Below, piece by piece: positions 6,899 through 14,443 of a stretch of DNA of 14,443 bases. The stretch comes from Desulfuromusa sp. (GTDB lineage Bacteria; Desulfobacterota; Desulfuromonadia; Desulfuromonadales; Geopsychrobacteraceae). The notes beneath the pieces were generated by a model. That model did not search any database, was not told the DNA's origin, and saw nothing but the letters and a program-made list of their open reading frames with translations. Position numbers and translations under genes: made by a program. Each line of letters begins with the position of its first letter. The stretch's first letter is position 1. The stretch spans positions 1-14,443 of the forward strand of contig JAOZLQ010000045.1 in the NCBI GenBank assembly GCA_029934755.1, given 5' to 3'.

Positions 6899-8179
6899 AT
6901 GGCTCACCACACTCTGAAATCCAGCTACACTCGCCTGACCGACCGGCTCAACCGCTTTCCCCAAGGCGCACCGCCATCACAATTACTCTATAAAATTCTG
7001 GCCATCCTGTTTAGTGAAAAAGAAGCGGAATTAGTTGCCCAGCTCCCGATTAAACCGTTCAATGCACAGAAGGCCAGTCAAATTTGGAAACTTAATCTAA
7101 CAGAAACGCGTAAGGTTCTTGAAGAACTGGCTAGCCGAGCAATTTTAGTAGACTTGGATAGAGATGGTGAATCGATCTACGTTTTGCCACCACCGATGGC
7201 AGGTTTTTTCGAATTTTCCCTGATGCGCACCCGAGGCGATATCGACCAGAAAGTCCTCAGCGAACTATTTTATCAATATATGAATGTTGAAGAAGATTTC
7301 ATCCGTGAATTGATGGCTCGCGGAGATACCCAGCTTGGTCGTACCTTTATCCATGAGCCAATTCTGACCAATGAAGATGCCCTGCATGTTCTTGATTATG
7401 AACGGGCCACTGAAGTTATCAAAACAGCCTCCCACATTGGCGTAGGAACCTGCTATTGCCGCCATAAAATGCATCATCTCGGCAAAGCTTGCGATGCACC
7501 TCTGGATATCTGTATGACTTTCAATGCTTCAGCAGCCTCGCTCACCAAACATGGTCATGCCCGCCTGATTGATCCAAGTGAATGCCTGGATCTTCTACAA
7601 CAAGCCTATGATCATAACTTGGTACAATTTGGGGAAAATGTCCGGGAAAGTGTCAGTTTTATTTGCAACTGTTGTAGTTGTTGCTGTGAAGCAATGATTG
7701 CAGCTCGACGTTTTACTATTCTAAACCCAGTCCACACGACCAATTTTCTTCCAGAAATTGAGCAACAGAACTGTACCGGCTGCAGCAAATGTGTCAACGT
7801 CTGCCCAGTCGAAGCGATCGCTCTCACCTCGGCAAATGATCCAAAAAAACCGAACCGTAAACAGGCTAGTCTGATTGAGGATCGCTGCCTTGGCTGCGGT
7901 CTTTGTGTCCGCGCCTGCCCGGATAAAGTGATTAAGATGATAGCACGTCCGGAACGAGTTCTGACTCCACTAAATGGCGTCCATCGTGCAGTGATAATGG
8001 CAATCGAACGGGGAAAACTGCAAAATTTAATTTTTGATAATCAGGCGCTATTCAGCCACCGTGCACTTGCGGCAGTATTCGGAGTTATTCTACGATTACC
8101 ACCAATCAAACAAGCGATGGCCAGCAAACAGATGAAATCACGTTATCTAGAAAGACTGATTACAAAGATGGACGTTTAG
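6899..8179 (+). CDS. Winged-helix and dicluster ferredoxin-type Fe-S protein
   Basis: A 426-residue cytosolic protein with no signal or membrane segment. GAGG lies seven bases before the ATG. Residues about 25-100 look like a winged-helix fold (KASQIWKLNLTETRKVLEEL). A middle region carries an unusual cysteine set: GTCYCRHK (C185, C187), C198, C205, then CNCCSCCC (256-263). Two classical 4Fe-4S motifs follow, CTGCSKCVNVCP (292-303) and CLGCGLCVRACP (330-341), each expected to hold one cubane cluster for electron transfer. The C-terminal 85 residues are helical. It is divergent from seleno-msrA and is followed by a separate promoter, so it is probably monocistronic. The partner and electron donor are unknown. 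The N-terminal fold could bind DNA or another protein; either way the combination suggests a redox-responsive or electron-relay role, which is inference. Confidence 0.85.
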   Translation: MAHHTLKSSYTRLTDRLNRFPQGAPPSQLLYKILAILFSEKEAELVAQLPIKPFNAQKASQIWKLNLTETRKVLEELASRAILVDLDRDGESIYVLPPPMAGFFEFSLMRTRGDIDQKVLSELFYQYMNVEEDFIRELMARGDTQLGRTFIHEPILTNEDALHVLDYERATEVIKTASHIGVGTCYCRHKMHHLGKACDAPLDICMTFNASAASLTKHGHARLIDPSECLDLLQQAYDHNLVQFGENVRESVSFICNCCSCCCEAMIAARRFTILNPVHTTNFLPEIEQQNCTGCSKCVNVCPVEAIALTSANDPKKPNRKQASLIEDRCLGCGLCVRACPDKVIKMIARPERVLTPLNGVHRAVIMAIERGKLQNLIFDNQALFSHRALAAVFGVILRLPPIKQAMASKQMKSRYLERLITKMDV

Positions 8180-8273
8180 AATTAAATACGTTCAATAACT
8201 TATTTGAGATTTTTTCATTGGTCGCCCAGCGTAACAGGCTCACCCACACGGAATCACTCCATAGATATATGAC

Positions 8274-8301
8274 TTGACTTGTCTTCTTTTGACAGTATAA
8301 T
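8274..8301 (+). promoter_or_regulatory. Sigma-70 promoter for the OmpA-type lipoprotein gene
   Basis: TTGACT (8274-8279) and a perfect TATAAT (8296-8301) are separated by 16 bases, giving transcription start near 8308, about 48 bp before the ATG at 8356. This is the best match to a consensus promoter in the window and suggests strong constitutive expression. Confidence 0.7.
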
Positions 8302-8355
8302 CACAGTAGAATTCATTAAAGAGATCAACAACACTAACATGAGAGGGATTTTCAA

Positions 8356-9621
8356 ATGAAACGACTGCAAAATGTGCTTATTCTGTTCGCCCTAGTCGCT
8401 CTGACCGCCAGTTGCGCACCAACAATGCAACCACCGTTAAAGGCACTTGATTCAAACAGTGCACCTACTTCAGGGGGACAGTATGTTCCAAAAGTCGATA
8501 ATTTCCAGATCATTCTGGATTCGTCTTTAACTATGGAAAAAAGTTTTACGGGAGCCAGGGAAATCGTCAGCCGGATTAATCAGGAAATCCCATCCGACCT
8601 AAATTACAACGCTGGGCTGCGTAGCGTCGGACATAGTAGCTATCAGTCAAAGAATCCAACTGATCTACTCTACGGAATGAGTGCATATAATAAAACTAGT
8701 TTTCATGAAGGATTGGGTAAAATTAAGTATGTAGGTGGACCAACCCCAATGGCAGAAGCTCTGAAAGCCGCGGGAACTGATCTGAAATCAGCCTCAGGAA
8801 AATCAGCTTTGATTCTGGTCAGTGACGGTCAGCATATGAGTGATGCACCAGCAGCAGCAAAAGAACTAAAAGGAATGCTGGGAAACAATCTTTGTATTTA
8901 CACTATTGCTATAGGCAATGGTTCAGGGCAAGAGTTGCTAAACGAAATTGCTGAGATTGGTCAGTGTGGTTTCGCCACAACTGATGCCGCTCTAGCAGAT
9001 GACGCTAGCATGTCCAGTTTTGTCAACAAGGTGTTTCTTGCCAAAGCAGCCCCTGTTGTCGTAAAGCCAACTCCAAAACCAGTCGTGGTCGCACCACGTG
9101 ATAGTGATGGAGACGGCGTGATCGATGAGCTCGACAGATGTCCAAATACACCTAGAGGGGCCCCGGTTGACAAGGTCGGTTGTCCACTCGATAGCGATGG
9201 TGATGGTGTCTTTGATTATCTTGACAAGTGTCCAGGAACCCCAAAAGGAGTTTCTGTGGACGCAACTGGTTGCCCGACAAAACTGATCTTGCACATTAAT
9301 TTTGGCCATGACAGCAATGTTGTTGGCAGCCAATTTATTGGTGAAATTGCCAAAGCCGCTCAGTGCATCAATGATTTTCCAGGAAACAAGGTTCTTATTG
9401 AGGGACATACTGACAGTAGCGGACCAGCTGAATACAACCAGAAACTCTCCGAACGACGTGCCACTGCAGTTGTGAAAGCGTTGATTGATAAATTCAACAT
9501 CCCCTCTTCACGACTAGTCGCTCGTGGATTAGGCGAAAATCAGCCTATCGCTGATAATACAACCAAAGCAGGACGTTTGGAAAATCGCCGGGTAGAGGTT
9601 GCATGTGGTGCAACTAAATAA
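8356..9621 (+). CDS. OmpA-family lipoprotein with vWA-like domain and TSP3 repeats
   Basis: A 421-residue lipoprotein. LTASC sets Cys20 as the lipidated residue, and Ala follows it, favouring outer-membrane sorting. Residues about 48-228 resemble a von Willebrand A domain: a MIDAS-like DSSLT (55-59, Thr where Ser is usual), GGPTPM with Thr130, and LVSDGQ with Asp157. A Pro/Val-rich spacer follows. Two thrombospondin type-3 calcium-binding repeats come next, starting DSDGDGVIDELDRCP (249-263) and DSDGDGVFDYLDKCP (279-293). The C-terminal OmpA domain (about 308-418) keeps the peptidoglycan-binding pattern HTD...N..LS..R, with Asp353 and Arg368. It should tether the outer membrane to the cell wall while the vWA part binds a partner. 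AGAGGG lies eight bases before the ATG. Its own promoter and a strong terminator make it a single-gene unit. Confidence 0.92.
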   Translation: MKRLQNVLILFALVALTASCAPTMQPPLKALDSNSAPTSGGQYVPKVDNFQIILDSSLTMEKSFTGAREIVSRINQEIPSDLNYNAGLRSVGHSSYQSKNPTDLLYGMSAYNKTSFHEGLGKIKYVGGPTPMAEALKAAGTDLKSASGKSALILVSDGQHMSDAPAAAKELKGMLGNNLCIYTIAIGNGSGQELLNEIAEIGQCGFATTDAALADDASMSSFVNKVFLAKAAPVVVKPTPKPVVVAPRDSDGDGVIDELDRCPNTPRGAPVDKVGCPLDSDGDGVFDYLDKCPGTPKGVSVDATGCPTKLILHINFGHDSNVVGSQFIGEIAKAAQCINDFPGNKVLIEGHTDSSGPAEYNQKLSERRATAVVKALIDKFNIPSSRLVARGLGENQPIADNTTKAGRLENRRVEVACGATK

Positions 9622-9624
9622 ATC

Positions 9625-9640
9625 CAACTGAATTCAGTTG
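9625..9640. repeat. 16-bp perfect palindrome after the OmpA-type gene
   Basis: CAACTGAATTCAGTTG reads the same on both strands, lies three bases after the stop codon and directly precedes the terminator. As RNA it could add a second stem to the 3' end; as DNA it could bind a dimer. Confidence 0.35.
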
Positions 9641-9641
9641 T

Positions 9642-9673
9642 AAAAATGGGGGCCTTTTGGCCTCCATTTTTTT
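9642..9673 (+). terminator. Strong Rho-independent terminator of the OmpA-type gene
   Basis: AAAAATGG and GGCC on the left pair with GGCC and CCATTTTT on the right, with one mismatch and a TTTT loop, ending in seven T residues. A-rich sequence on the left means it could also work on the minus strand. Confidence 0.85.
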
Positions 9674-9807
9674 ACATGACACGATCCCCCTTCTTCCATC
9701 ATCAGTCCATTACGAAAAAAATAGAATTATCCTTCAGCTGTTTTCTGGTCAAATTTCTCAAGCTGAACTGTCATTATACCTCCAGACAAAAACCGGGGTC
9801 ATCTTCT

Positions 9808-10455
9808 ATGAAAAATCTCATCTGTTTTATACTCCTGCTACTTCCAGTCCTCTCAGGTGCCGAATCGACTGTCAACTGTCACTGTTTTCAAGATCGCACC
9901 TTCAACCATAGGGACACAGTAGCCGCTGACCCATATTTCCTGGCAACAACCCAGAACTCTTTTCTTTCACTGATTTATTGTGTGGATAAACGGGCCGTTG
10001 TCAAAGCTAAAATGTCGGGGACAAGTGGCACCCATTTATGGATTCTGTTTGATGTTGCAAAACGCAGTCAAAAGAGCATCAATCAAATTGAAATGATCTA
10101 TGCACAGAACAAACGCTGGCCAGATATTTTCAGAGAACTGAAGTTGACTTCCAAGCAACTAGGAGATAATTACTTGCAACTCGGGAATAATCCGGAACAG
10201 TTGGCAGATCATATTGTTGATTTGCAACTCCGCAAGTATTTTTCCATTACGGCAAATGAAATTAGAAACTGGCGCAATCAAGGAATGGAGCGGAAAGAAC
10301 TAATTTTGGCACTGTTATTAGATGGTGAACCTGCCACCCACTATAATCAAGTCGCAAGTGGCATGCAAACATGGGGGGAACTGCTCTATAATCAAGGGCT
10401 GTTGGATGGAAAAGCGATTAATTTACAACTGAAAAAACGGATGTCCCAATCATGA
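9808..10455 (+). CDS. Secreted protein of unknown function
   Basis: The frame is open from 9646, but that start lies inside the terminator. ATG 9808 is preferred because it opens directly into a signal peptide (MKNLICFILLLLPVLSGAES), giving 215 residues. GGGG about nine bases upstream is only a moderate ribosome site. Three cysteines early in the mature part (CHCF and YC) could bind a metal or form a disulfide. The rest is mostly helical with a repeated pattern of a Trp or Glu-Leu core followed by Leu-rich turns: NKRWPDIFRELKL, GMERKELILALLL, GMQTWGELLYNQGL. These look like three short helical repeats. No family is recognised. It stands alone between the OmpA-type gene's terminator and a membrane-protein gene; export to the periplasm is the only function-related claim supported. 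Confidence 0.65.
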   Translation: MKNLICFILLLLPVLSGAESTVNCHCFQDRTFNHRDTVAADPYFLATTQNSFLSLIYCVDKRAVVKAKMSGTSGTHLWILFDVAKRSQKSINQIEMIYAQNKRWPDIFRELKLTSKQLGDNYLQLGNNPEQLADHIVDLQLRKYFSITANEIRNWRNQGMERKELILALLLDGEPATHYNQVASGMQTWGELLYNQGLLDGKAINLQLKKRMSQS

Positions 10456-10468
10456 TCCTTCAACATGA

Positions 10469-10492
10469 GAGCTGAGGCCGCTAAATCAGCTC
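10469..10492. repeat. Inverted repeat after the secreted-protein gene
   Basis: GAGCTGA and TCAGCTC are perfect 7-bp arms separated by ten bases, 13 bp after the stop codon. No T-run follows on either strand, so it is at best a weak terminator or mRNA-stabilising hairpin. The remaining sequence up to 10608 shows nothing else clear. Confidence 0.35.
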
Positions 10493-10608
10493 AACAGCAA
10501 CGATTCCTTAAATCTCGCTTCCGCTGCTAACTCTGTAGAGAGATATTTATCATTTTGAGTAGCTGTGATATCCTCAGCATTCAACTTAGCAAAGAAAAGC
10601 AGAACAGA

Positions 10609-11088
10609 ATGAAACTGAATGACGAACAAAATAAGAGTGTTTTCAGCGGGGTCATGCTCGGCTATCTGGTATTGGTCCTGCATATTCTGCTGATGATTGG
10701 CTTAGGTGTCACGGTTGTCTTGATCAAAGGGATCTATGATTTCCGCTGGCTCATTCTTATTGCCGGCATTGCTCTGATTGGTGGCTCTGGCTACTATTTT
10801 TATCGCTATTTCATCGAACACAAACAAAGAATCAGCGACCTTATGTCCAACCCGGCATTCAGTGACCGTACCTTGGAAATCAGCTTGATGGGTGGGATGG
10901 CAACAATGAGGCTGGGGCACAAAGATGACAATCTTAAATTGATTCAGGCCGATAGCGAAACTGCAATCAAGCAGCTTGAATCACCAGAATCTATCCAGAT
11001 CAAAGAGTTATCCAAATTAAGTAAAAAGCTGGATGACGACCTGATCACTCGGGAAGAATTCTTACGCCTGAAACAAAACATTATTTAA
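10609..11088 (+). CDS. Two-helix inner-membrane protein with C-terminal SHOCT motif
   Basis: ATG 10609 gives 159 residues. An upstream TTG at 10555 would add 18 residues, but neither start has a clear ribosome site, so the start is uncertain. Residues about 14-38 and 46-66 are hydrophobic membrane helices joined by a short loop with a conserved-looking YDFRW. A polar, mainly helical cytosolic part follows. The last 30 residues (IKELSKLSKKLDDDLITREEFLRLKQNII is split here as IKELSKLSKKLDDD and LITREEFLRLK) match the SHOCT pattern, a short C-terminal oligomerisation motif with Ile-Thr-x-Glu-Glu-Phe at its core. SHOCT proteins are often membrane-associated and of unknown role. It lies 93 bp before the DUF853 ATPase gene on the same strand, so co-transcription is possible. 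Confidence 0.7.
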   Translation: MKLNDEQNKSVFSGVMLGYLVLVLHILLMIGLGVTVVLIKGIYDFRWLILIAGIALIGGSGYYFYRYFIEHKQRISDLMSNPAFSDRTLEISLMGGMATMRLGHKDDNLKLIQADSETAIKQLESPESIQIKELSKLSKKLDDDLITREEFLRLKQNII

Positions 11089-11181
11089 GTTGCTGTTTGT
11101 TTTTCTTGAAAACATTTTATATGCTTCTTTTACCTTTATTCTAATTTCGTAAAAATCACATTCAAATATTCGGAGGGGACA

Positions 11182-12675
11182 ATGACCATTCCTGTTCTTA
11201 ATCTTGGTGCAAGCCAGGGAAAATTAATCCAACAATTAGGAAAAATGAGCAATCGGCACGGCTTGATTGCCGGAGCTACCGGAACCGGGAAAACTGTCAC
11301 TTTACAGGTTCTTGCAGAAGGTTTTTCTAAGTTGGGGGTTCCGGTTTTTGCTGCCGACATCAAAGGTGACCTTTCCGGACTGGCGACGACAGGAAAGAGC
11401 CATCCAAAGATTGACGAAAGACTGGCGCAGATCCCTTTGCCTGATTATAAGCTACAACCCTGCCCGGCCCTATTCTGGAGTATTGACAATGATCAGGGGC
11501 ATCCGGTGCGGACAACTATCTCGGAGATGGGTCCACTTTTACTGGCAAACCTTCTCGAACTCAACGAAACCCAGAGTGGGATTCTTTATGCCGCCTTCGA
11601 AATAGCCGATGATGAAGGAATGTTACTGCTGGATCTGAAAGATCTACGCTCCTTACTCCTCTGGATGGGAGAAAATGCTGCTGACCTTCGCAATGAGTAC
11701 GGAAATATTGCCTCAGCCAGCGTCGGTGCAATTCAACGTCGCCTGCTGGTTTTAGAAGAACAAGGTGCTGAAGAATTCTTTGGTGAGCCCGCCCTACAAT
11801 TGAATGATCTTATGCATTGCGATTTTTCAGGCCGTGGCGTAATCAGCTTACTTGATGCCAGCACTCTGATCCATCGTTCACCCAAAGTCTATGCCGCTTT
11901 TTTGCTGTGGTTATTGGCGGAGTTATTTGAACAACTACCTGAAGTCGGTGATCCCGATCTGCCTAAACTGGTGTTGTTTTTTGATGAGGCTCACCTGTTG
12001 TTCAATGATGCACCTAAAAGTTTGCTGAATAAAATTGAACAGGTAGTCCGGTTGATCCGCTCTAAAGGAGTCGGCGTCTTTTTTATCACTCAGAGCCCTC
12101 TCGACATCCCTGAAGATATTCTCGGGCAGTTGGGTCTTAAAATTCAACATGCACTACGTGCTTTTACCGCAAAAGATCGTAAGACCGTCAAAGCTGTCGC
12201 AGACTCATTCCGGGCCAATCCAGCCTTTGATACAAAAGACATCGTCACCCAGTTAGGGATTGGTGAAGCATTGATTTCGGTACTTGATGAAAAAGGAGCC
12301 CCAACACCGGTTGAGCGAGTCCTTATTTCTCCTCCGGAAAGTCAGATTGGACCACTTGATCCAAACACCCGTCAAACATTGATGCAACGCTCCCCCATCG
12401 GTAACCGCTACAATCAATCGGTTGATCGGGAATCGGCCTATGAATTGTTAAAGAAAAAAGCAGAAGAGACGGCCAAAGAACAACAGGCAGAACAGACGCG
12501 ACTGAAAGCTGAAAAGGAACAGCAAAAGCTGGACAGGTCACAGCGCAAAAGCTCTGGGCGTAAACGTCAAACTGCCACAGAAGCAATGATAAAAAGTGCC
12601 GCACGCTCTATCGGCAGTCAACTCGGACGACAAATTATTCGTGGCATTCTCGGTTCATTTTTTGGCAAAAGGTAA
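11182..12675 (+). CDS. HerA-like ATPase, DUF853 family (YjgR-like)
   Basis: A 497-residue cytosolic P-loop NTPase of the same length as E. coli YjgR. Walker A is GATGTGKT (31-38). Walker B is LVLFFDEAH (263-271), in which Asp and Glu are the metal-binding and catalytic residues. FITQSP (301-306) fits the sensor-like strand after it, and the block RSKGVGVFFITQSPLDIPED (293-312) is typical of the family. AADIKGDLSGL (57-67) follows the Walker A helix, also as expected. The C-terminal tail (about 415-460) is a charged coiled coil and ends in a Gly/Arg/Phe-rich helix, which may mediate hexamer or membrane contact. GGAGGGG lies just before the ATG, a strong ribosome site. Family members are classed with HerA/FtsK motors, but the cellular task of DUF853 proteins is not established. 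It converges with the GGDEF-EAL gene. Confidence 0.92.
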   Translation: MTIPVLNLGASQGKLIQQLGKMSNRHGLIAGATGTGKTVTLQVLAEGFSKLGVPVFAADIKGDLSGLATTGKSHPKIDERLAQIPLPDYKLQPCPALFWSIDNDQGHPVRTTISEMGPLLLANLLELNETQSGILYAAFEIADDEGMLLLDLKDLRSLLLWMGENAADLRNEYGNIASASVGAIQRRLLVLEEQGAEEFFGEPALQLNDLMHCDFSGRGVISLLDASTLIHRSPKVYAAFLLWLLAELFEQLPEVGDPDLPKLVLFFDEAHLLFNDAPKSLLNKIEQVVRLIRSKGVGVFFITQSPLDIPEDILGQLGLKIQHALRAFTAKDRKTVKAVADSFRANPAFDTKDIVTQLGIGEALISVLDEKGAPTPVERVLISPPESQIGPLDPNTRQTLMQRSPIGNRYNQSVDRESAYELLKKKAEETAKEQQAEQTRLKAEKEQQKLDRSQRKSSGRKRQTATEAMIKSAARSIGSQLGRQIIRGILGSFFGKR

Positions 12676-12687
12676 GATGGATAAATG

Positions 12688-12709
12688 GACTAAAATCCCT
12701 AGTCTTTTT
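12688..12709 (+). terminator. Terminator of the DUF853 gene, overlapping the end of the convergent gene
   Basis: GACTA and TAGTC pair over a 7-base loop and are followed by five T residues on the plus strand. The right arm contains the stop codon of the minus-strand GGDEF-EAL gene. The stem is only 5 bp. Confidence 0.5.
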
Positions 12710-14443
12710 GCATAATTTGAACAAGAAGATCAGGGGTATCAATAAGGGTAGAATCAAGCAATGCAGGCAGTGCAGCAACAGGCAGTGGCTTACTGAACAA
12801 ATATCCTTGTCCCTGATCACAGCTCCCCTGTTTTAGAAAATCTAATTGGGCAACTGTTTCTATCCCCTCAGCAATAATTTCAAGACTCATACTCTTTCCC
12901 AGAGCAATAACTGAATTAACAATAGCCGTATCATTGGAATCATGGCCCAATTCCCGAACAAAAGACTGATCAATTTTTAATTTAGAAATAGGAAATTTCT
13001 TCAGATATTCCAATGATGAGTACCCCGTACCAAAGTCATCAATCGCCAGTTGAACCCCCATCTTCTTAAACTCATTCATTTTGCCGATTGATTGATCGAT
13101 ATTCCCCATCACCATACTTTCAGTAATTTCAAGTTCCAGAAAACGTGGTTCCAATTTGGTGCGATAAAGAACTTCAGCCACAGTCTGCACCAAGGAAGAA
13201 TGCAGAAACTGCCGCGGAGAAAGATTAACGGCTATATTGATCGGCAACTGCCACTGTTCCTGTATTTTTTTCATCTGCTTGCAGGCCGCATATAAAATCC
13301 ACTCCCCAATTGGGACAATCAGACCGCTCTCTTCAGCTAACGGAATAAAATCAAGAGGAGAAACCATTCCTAACTCAGGATGATTCCAGCGAACCAAAGC
13401 TTCAAAACCAATCAATTGACCTGTTTTTAATTCATATTGCGGCTGATAATAAAGCAGCAGTTGCTTCTTTTTCACTGCCTCACGCAGTTGGTTTTCAAGC
13501 AACAAAGATTCATGGGCAACAGTATTCATATCTGGAGAATGAAACTGATAGGCATTGCCTCCAGTATCTTTCGCTTGATACATGGCAATATCGGCCGCTC
13601 GCAATAAACTATCAGTATCTTCTCCATTTCCCGGGTACAGGCTAACCCCAACACTGGCAGTGACATGTAAATTATGCGCAGAGATTACAATTACTTTAGC
13701 TATTTCTCGTGACAACTTTTGCACATAACGCCCAACATCATTCGTACTTTTTACTTGGTCAAGAATGATGACAAATTCATCCCCTCCAAACCTTGCCAAA
13801 GTGTCAGACTCCCTGACCAAGGCACTCAAACGTTCAGCAACAGCACAAAGTACTCGATCACCGATATCATGACCTAGAGAGTCGTTGATATTTTTAAAAC
13901 GATCCAGATCGATGAACAAAATTGCTAAACGAGTGTTCATTCGTTTAGCTCTAGCAAAAGAATGCCCTAACCGATCTTGAAACAGTAATCGATTTGCCAC
14001 TTTGGTCAGTGGATCATGATTCGCCAAATACTCTAGATTAGCCTCACTACTCAATAATTCCTGATCACGAACCTCTATCTCAGCCAACATCTCATTAAAA
14101 CCATTAATCAAGCTTCCCAGCTCATCACGACTAGTATTTTGAACCCGGAGTGAATAGTTCTTCTCTCGTGAAATAGTTTGCATAGATAAGGCTAAAGATT
14201 TAATCGGTCCAGAAATTAATCGCTGTAGGCTATTCGCCAATACAAACGCCAATAACGAATAAATAATGAAAACAGCACTTCCAATCCAAGCATAACGAAT
14301 CAGAACATTATTCACCTTAGCGAGATCAACCCTGAGCATTAACTGGCCAAGAATCTCGCCCTTATAAATAACCGGTTCAAAAATATCAAGATAGTCAGAG
14401 GAGAACACATCCCCTTGGCGCAATATTGTTTCAGCTTTTAATA
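12699..14443 (-). CDS. Membrane GGDEF-EAL cyclic-di-GMP enzyme, 5' end beyond window (partial)
   Basis: The frame continues upstream to the right edge without a stop, so the N-terminus is missing; a TTG at 14423 is not a real start. From the first complete codon, residues 1-46 are the end of a periplasmic sensor region, 48-69 a membrane helix and about 70-125 a HAMP linker. GGDEF domain: NHDPLTKVANR, then RESD (210-213) five residues before GGDEF (219-223), so the diguanylate cyclase site and its product-inhibition site are both intact. EAL domain: EALVRW (347 on), EITESMVMG, DDFGTGYSSL (468 on), and AEGIET near the end, so the phosphodiesterase metal-binding residues are also present. It should be able to make and break cyclic di-GMP, with the net activity set by the sensor. 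The gene ends convergently, 23 bp from the DUF853 stop codon. Confidence 0.93.
   Translation of the reverse strand, partial: LKAETILRQGDVFSSDYLDIFEPVIYKGEILGQLMLRVDLAKVNNVLIRYAWIGSAVFIIYSLLAFVLANSLQRLISGPIKSLALSMQTISREKNYSLRVQNTSRDELGSLINGFNEMLAEIEVRDQELLSSEANLEYLANHDPLTKVANRLLFQDRLGHSFARAKRMNTRLAILFIDLDRFKNINDSLGHDIGDRVLCAVAERLSALVRESDTLARFGGDEFVIILDQVKSTNDVGRYVQKLSREIAKVIVISAHNLHVTASVGVSLYPGNGEDTDSLLRAADIAMYQAKDTGGNAYQFHSPDMNTVAHESLLLENQLREAVKKKQLLLYYQPQYELKTGQLIGFEALVRWNHPELGMVSPLDFIPLAEESGLIVPIGEWILYAACKQMKKIQEQWQLPINIAVNLSPRQFLHSSLVQTVAEVLYRTKLEPRFLELEITESMVMGNIDQSIGKMNEFKKMGVQLAIDDFGTGYSSLEYLKKFPISKLKIDQSFVRELGHDSNDTAIVNSVIALGKSMSLEIIAEGIETVAQLDFLKQGSCDQGQGYLFSKPLPVAALPALLDSTLIDTPDLLVQIMQKD

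Noticed and set aside
9657..9807. Short plus-frame resembling a secretin N-terminal (STN-like) segment: AELSLYLQTKTGVIFY
   Set aside because: Only about 25 residues look suggestive, it begins inside a terminator and runs into another frame of the next gene; chance similarity is likely.
10465..10533. 22-codon open frame beginning MRAEAAKSAQQQ
   Set aside because: No ribosome site, contains a hairpin, and too short to support without conservation data.

Overview
The window looks like chromosome from an anaerobic, Gram-negative, selenoprotein-using bacterium, most likely of the Desulfuromonas/Pelobacter/Geobacter group. That placement is inference. It rests on OmpA-type and beta-barrel outer-membrane proteins, a cysteine-rich ferredoxin-type protein, a full-length GGDEF-EAL protein, and a selenocysteine codon in the active site of a methionine sulfoxide reductase. 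No rRNA, tRNA, CRISPR array, insertion sequence or phage gene was seen.

Layout. (1) 1-5335, minus strand: a three-gene unit reading from right to left. It encodes a secreted NTF2-like/CARDB protein, an outer-membrane beta-barrel protein, and the first 896 residues of a very large exported repeat protein that runs off the left edge. A terminator-like hairpin lies between the last two genes. The leader upstream of the unit has an 8-bp inverted repeat and a run of nine G/C pairs. (2) 5572-5891: a small plus-strand remnant of a rhodanese gene. Its active-site Cys codon is TGA, followed by a SECIS-like hairpin, but other in-frame stops mark it as decayed. (3) 5864-6727, minus: msrA, read through an in-frame TGA at the catalytic position (GUFWG) and therefore a selenoprotein. 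Ordinary gene calling splits it in two. (4) 6728-6898: a divergent control region with a long inverted repeat. (5) 6899-12675, plus strand: a winged-helix/ferredoxin protein, an OmpA-type lipoprotein with a von Willebrand A-like domain, an unknown secreted protein, a two-helix membrane protein with a SHOCT tail, and a HerA-like DUF853 ATPase. (6) 12699-14443, minus: a membrane GGDEF-EAL protein cut by the right edge.

How the parts may work together. The left operon is an envelope module: exported protein, barrel and giant repeat protein. It may form a surface or periplasm-spanning structure; this is inference. The centre concerns sulfur and selenium redox chemistry: seleno-MsrA for repair of oxidised methionine, probably in the periplasm, beside a dead rhodanese that once also used selenocysteine. 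The right half is mainly single-gene transcription units for envelope structure, ATPase activity and cyclic-di-GMP signalling. The two selenocysteine observations and the uncharacterised giant-protein operon are the points most worth following.
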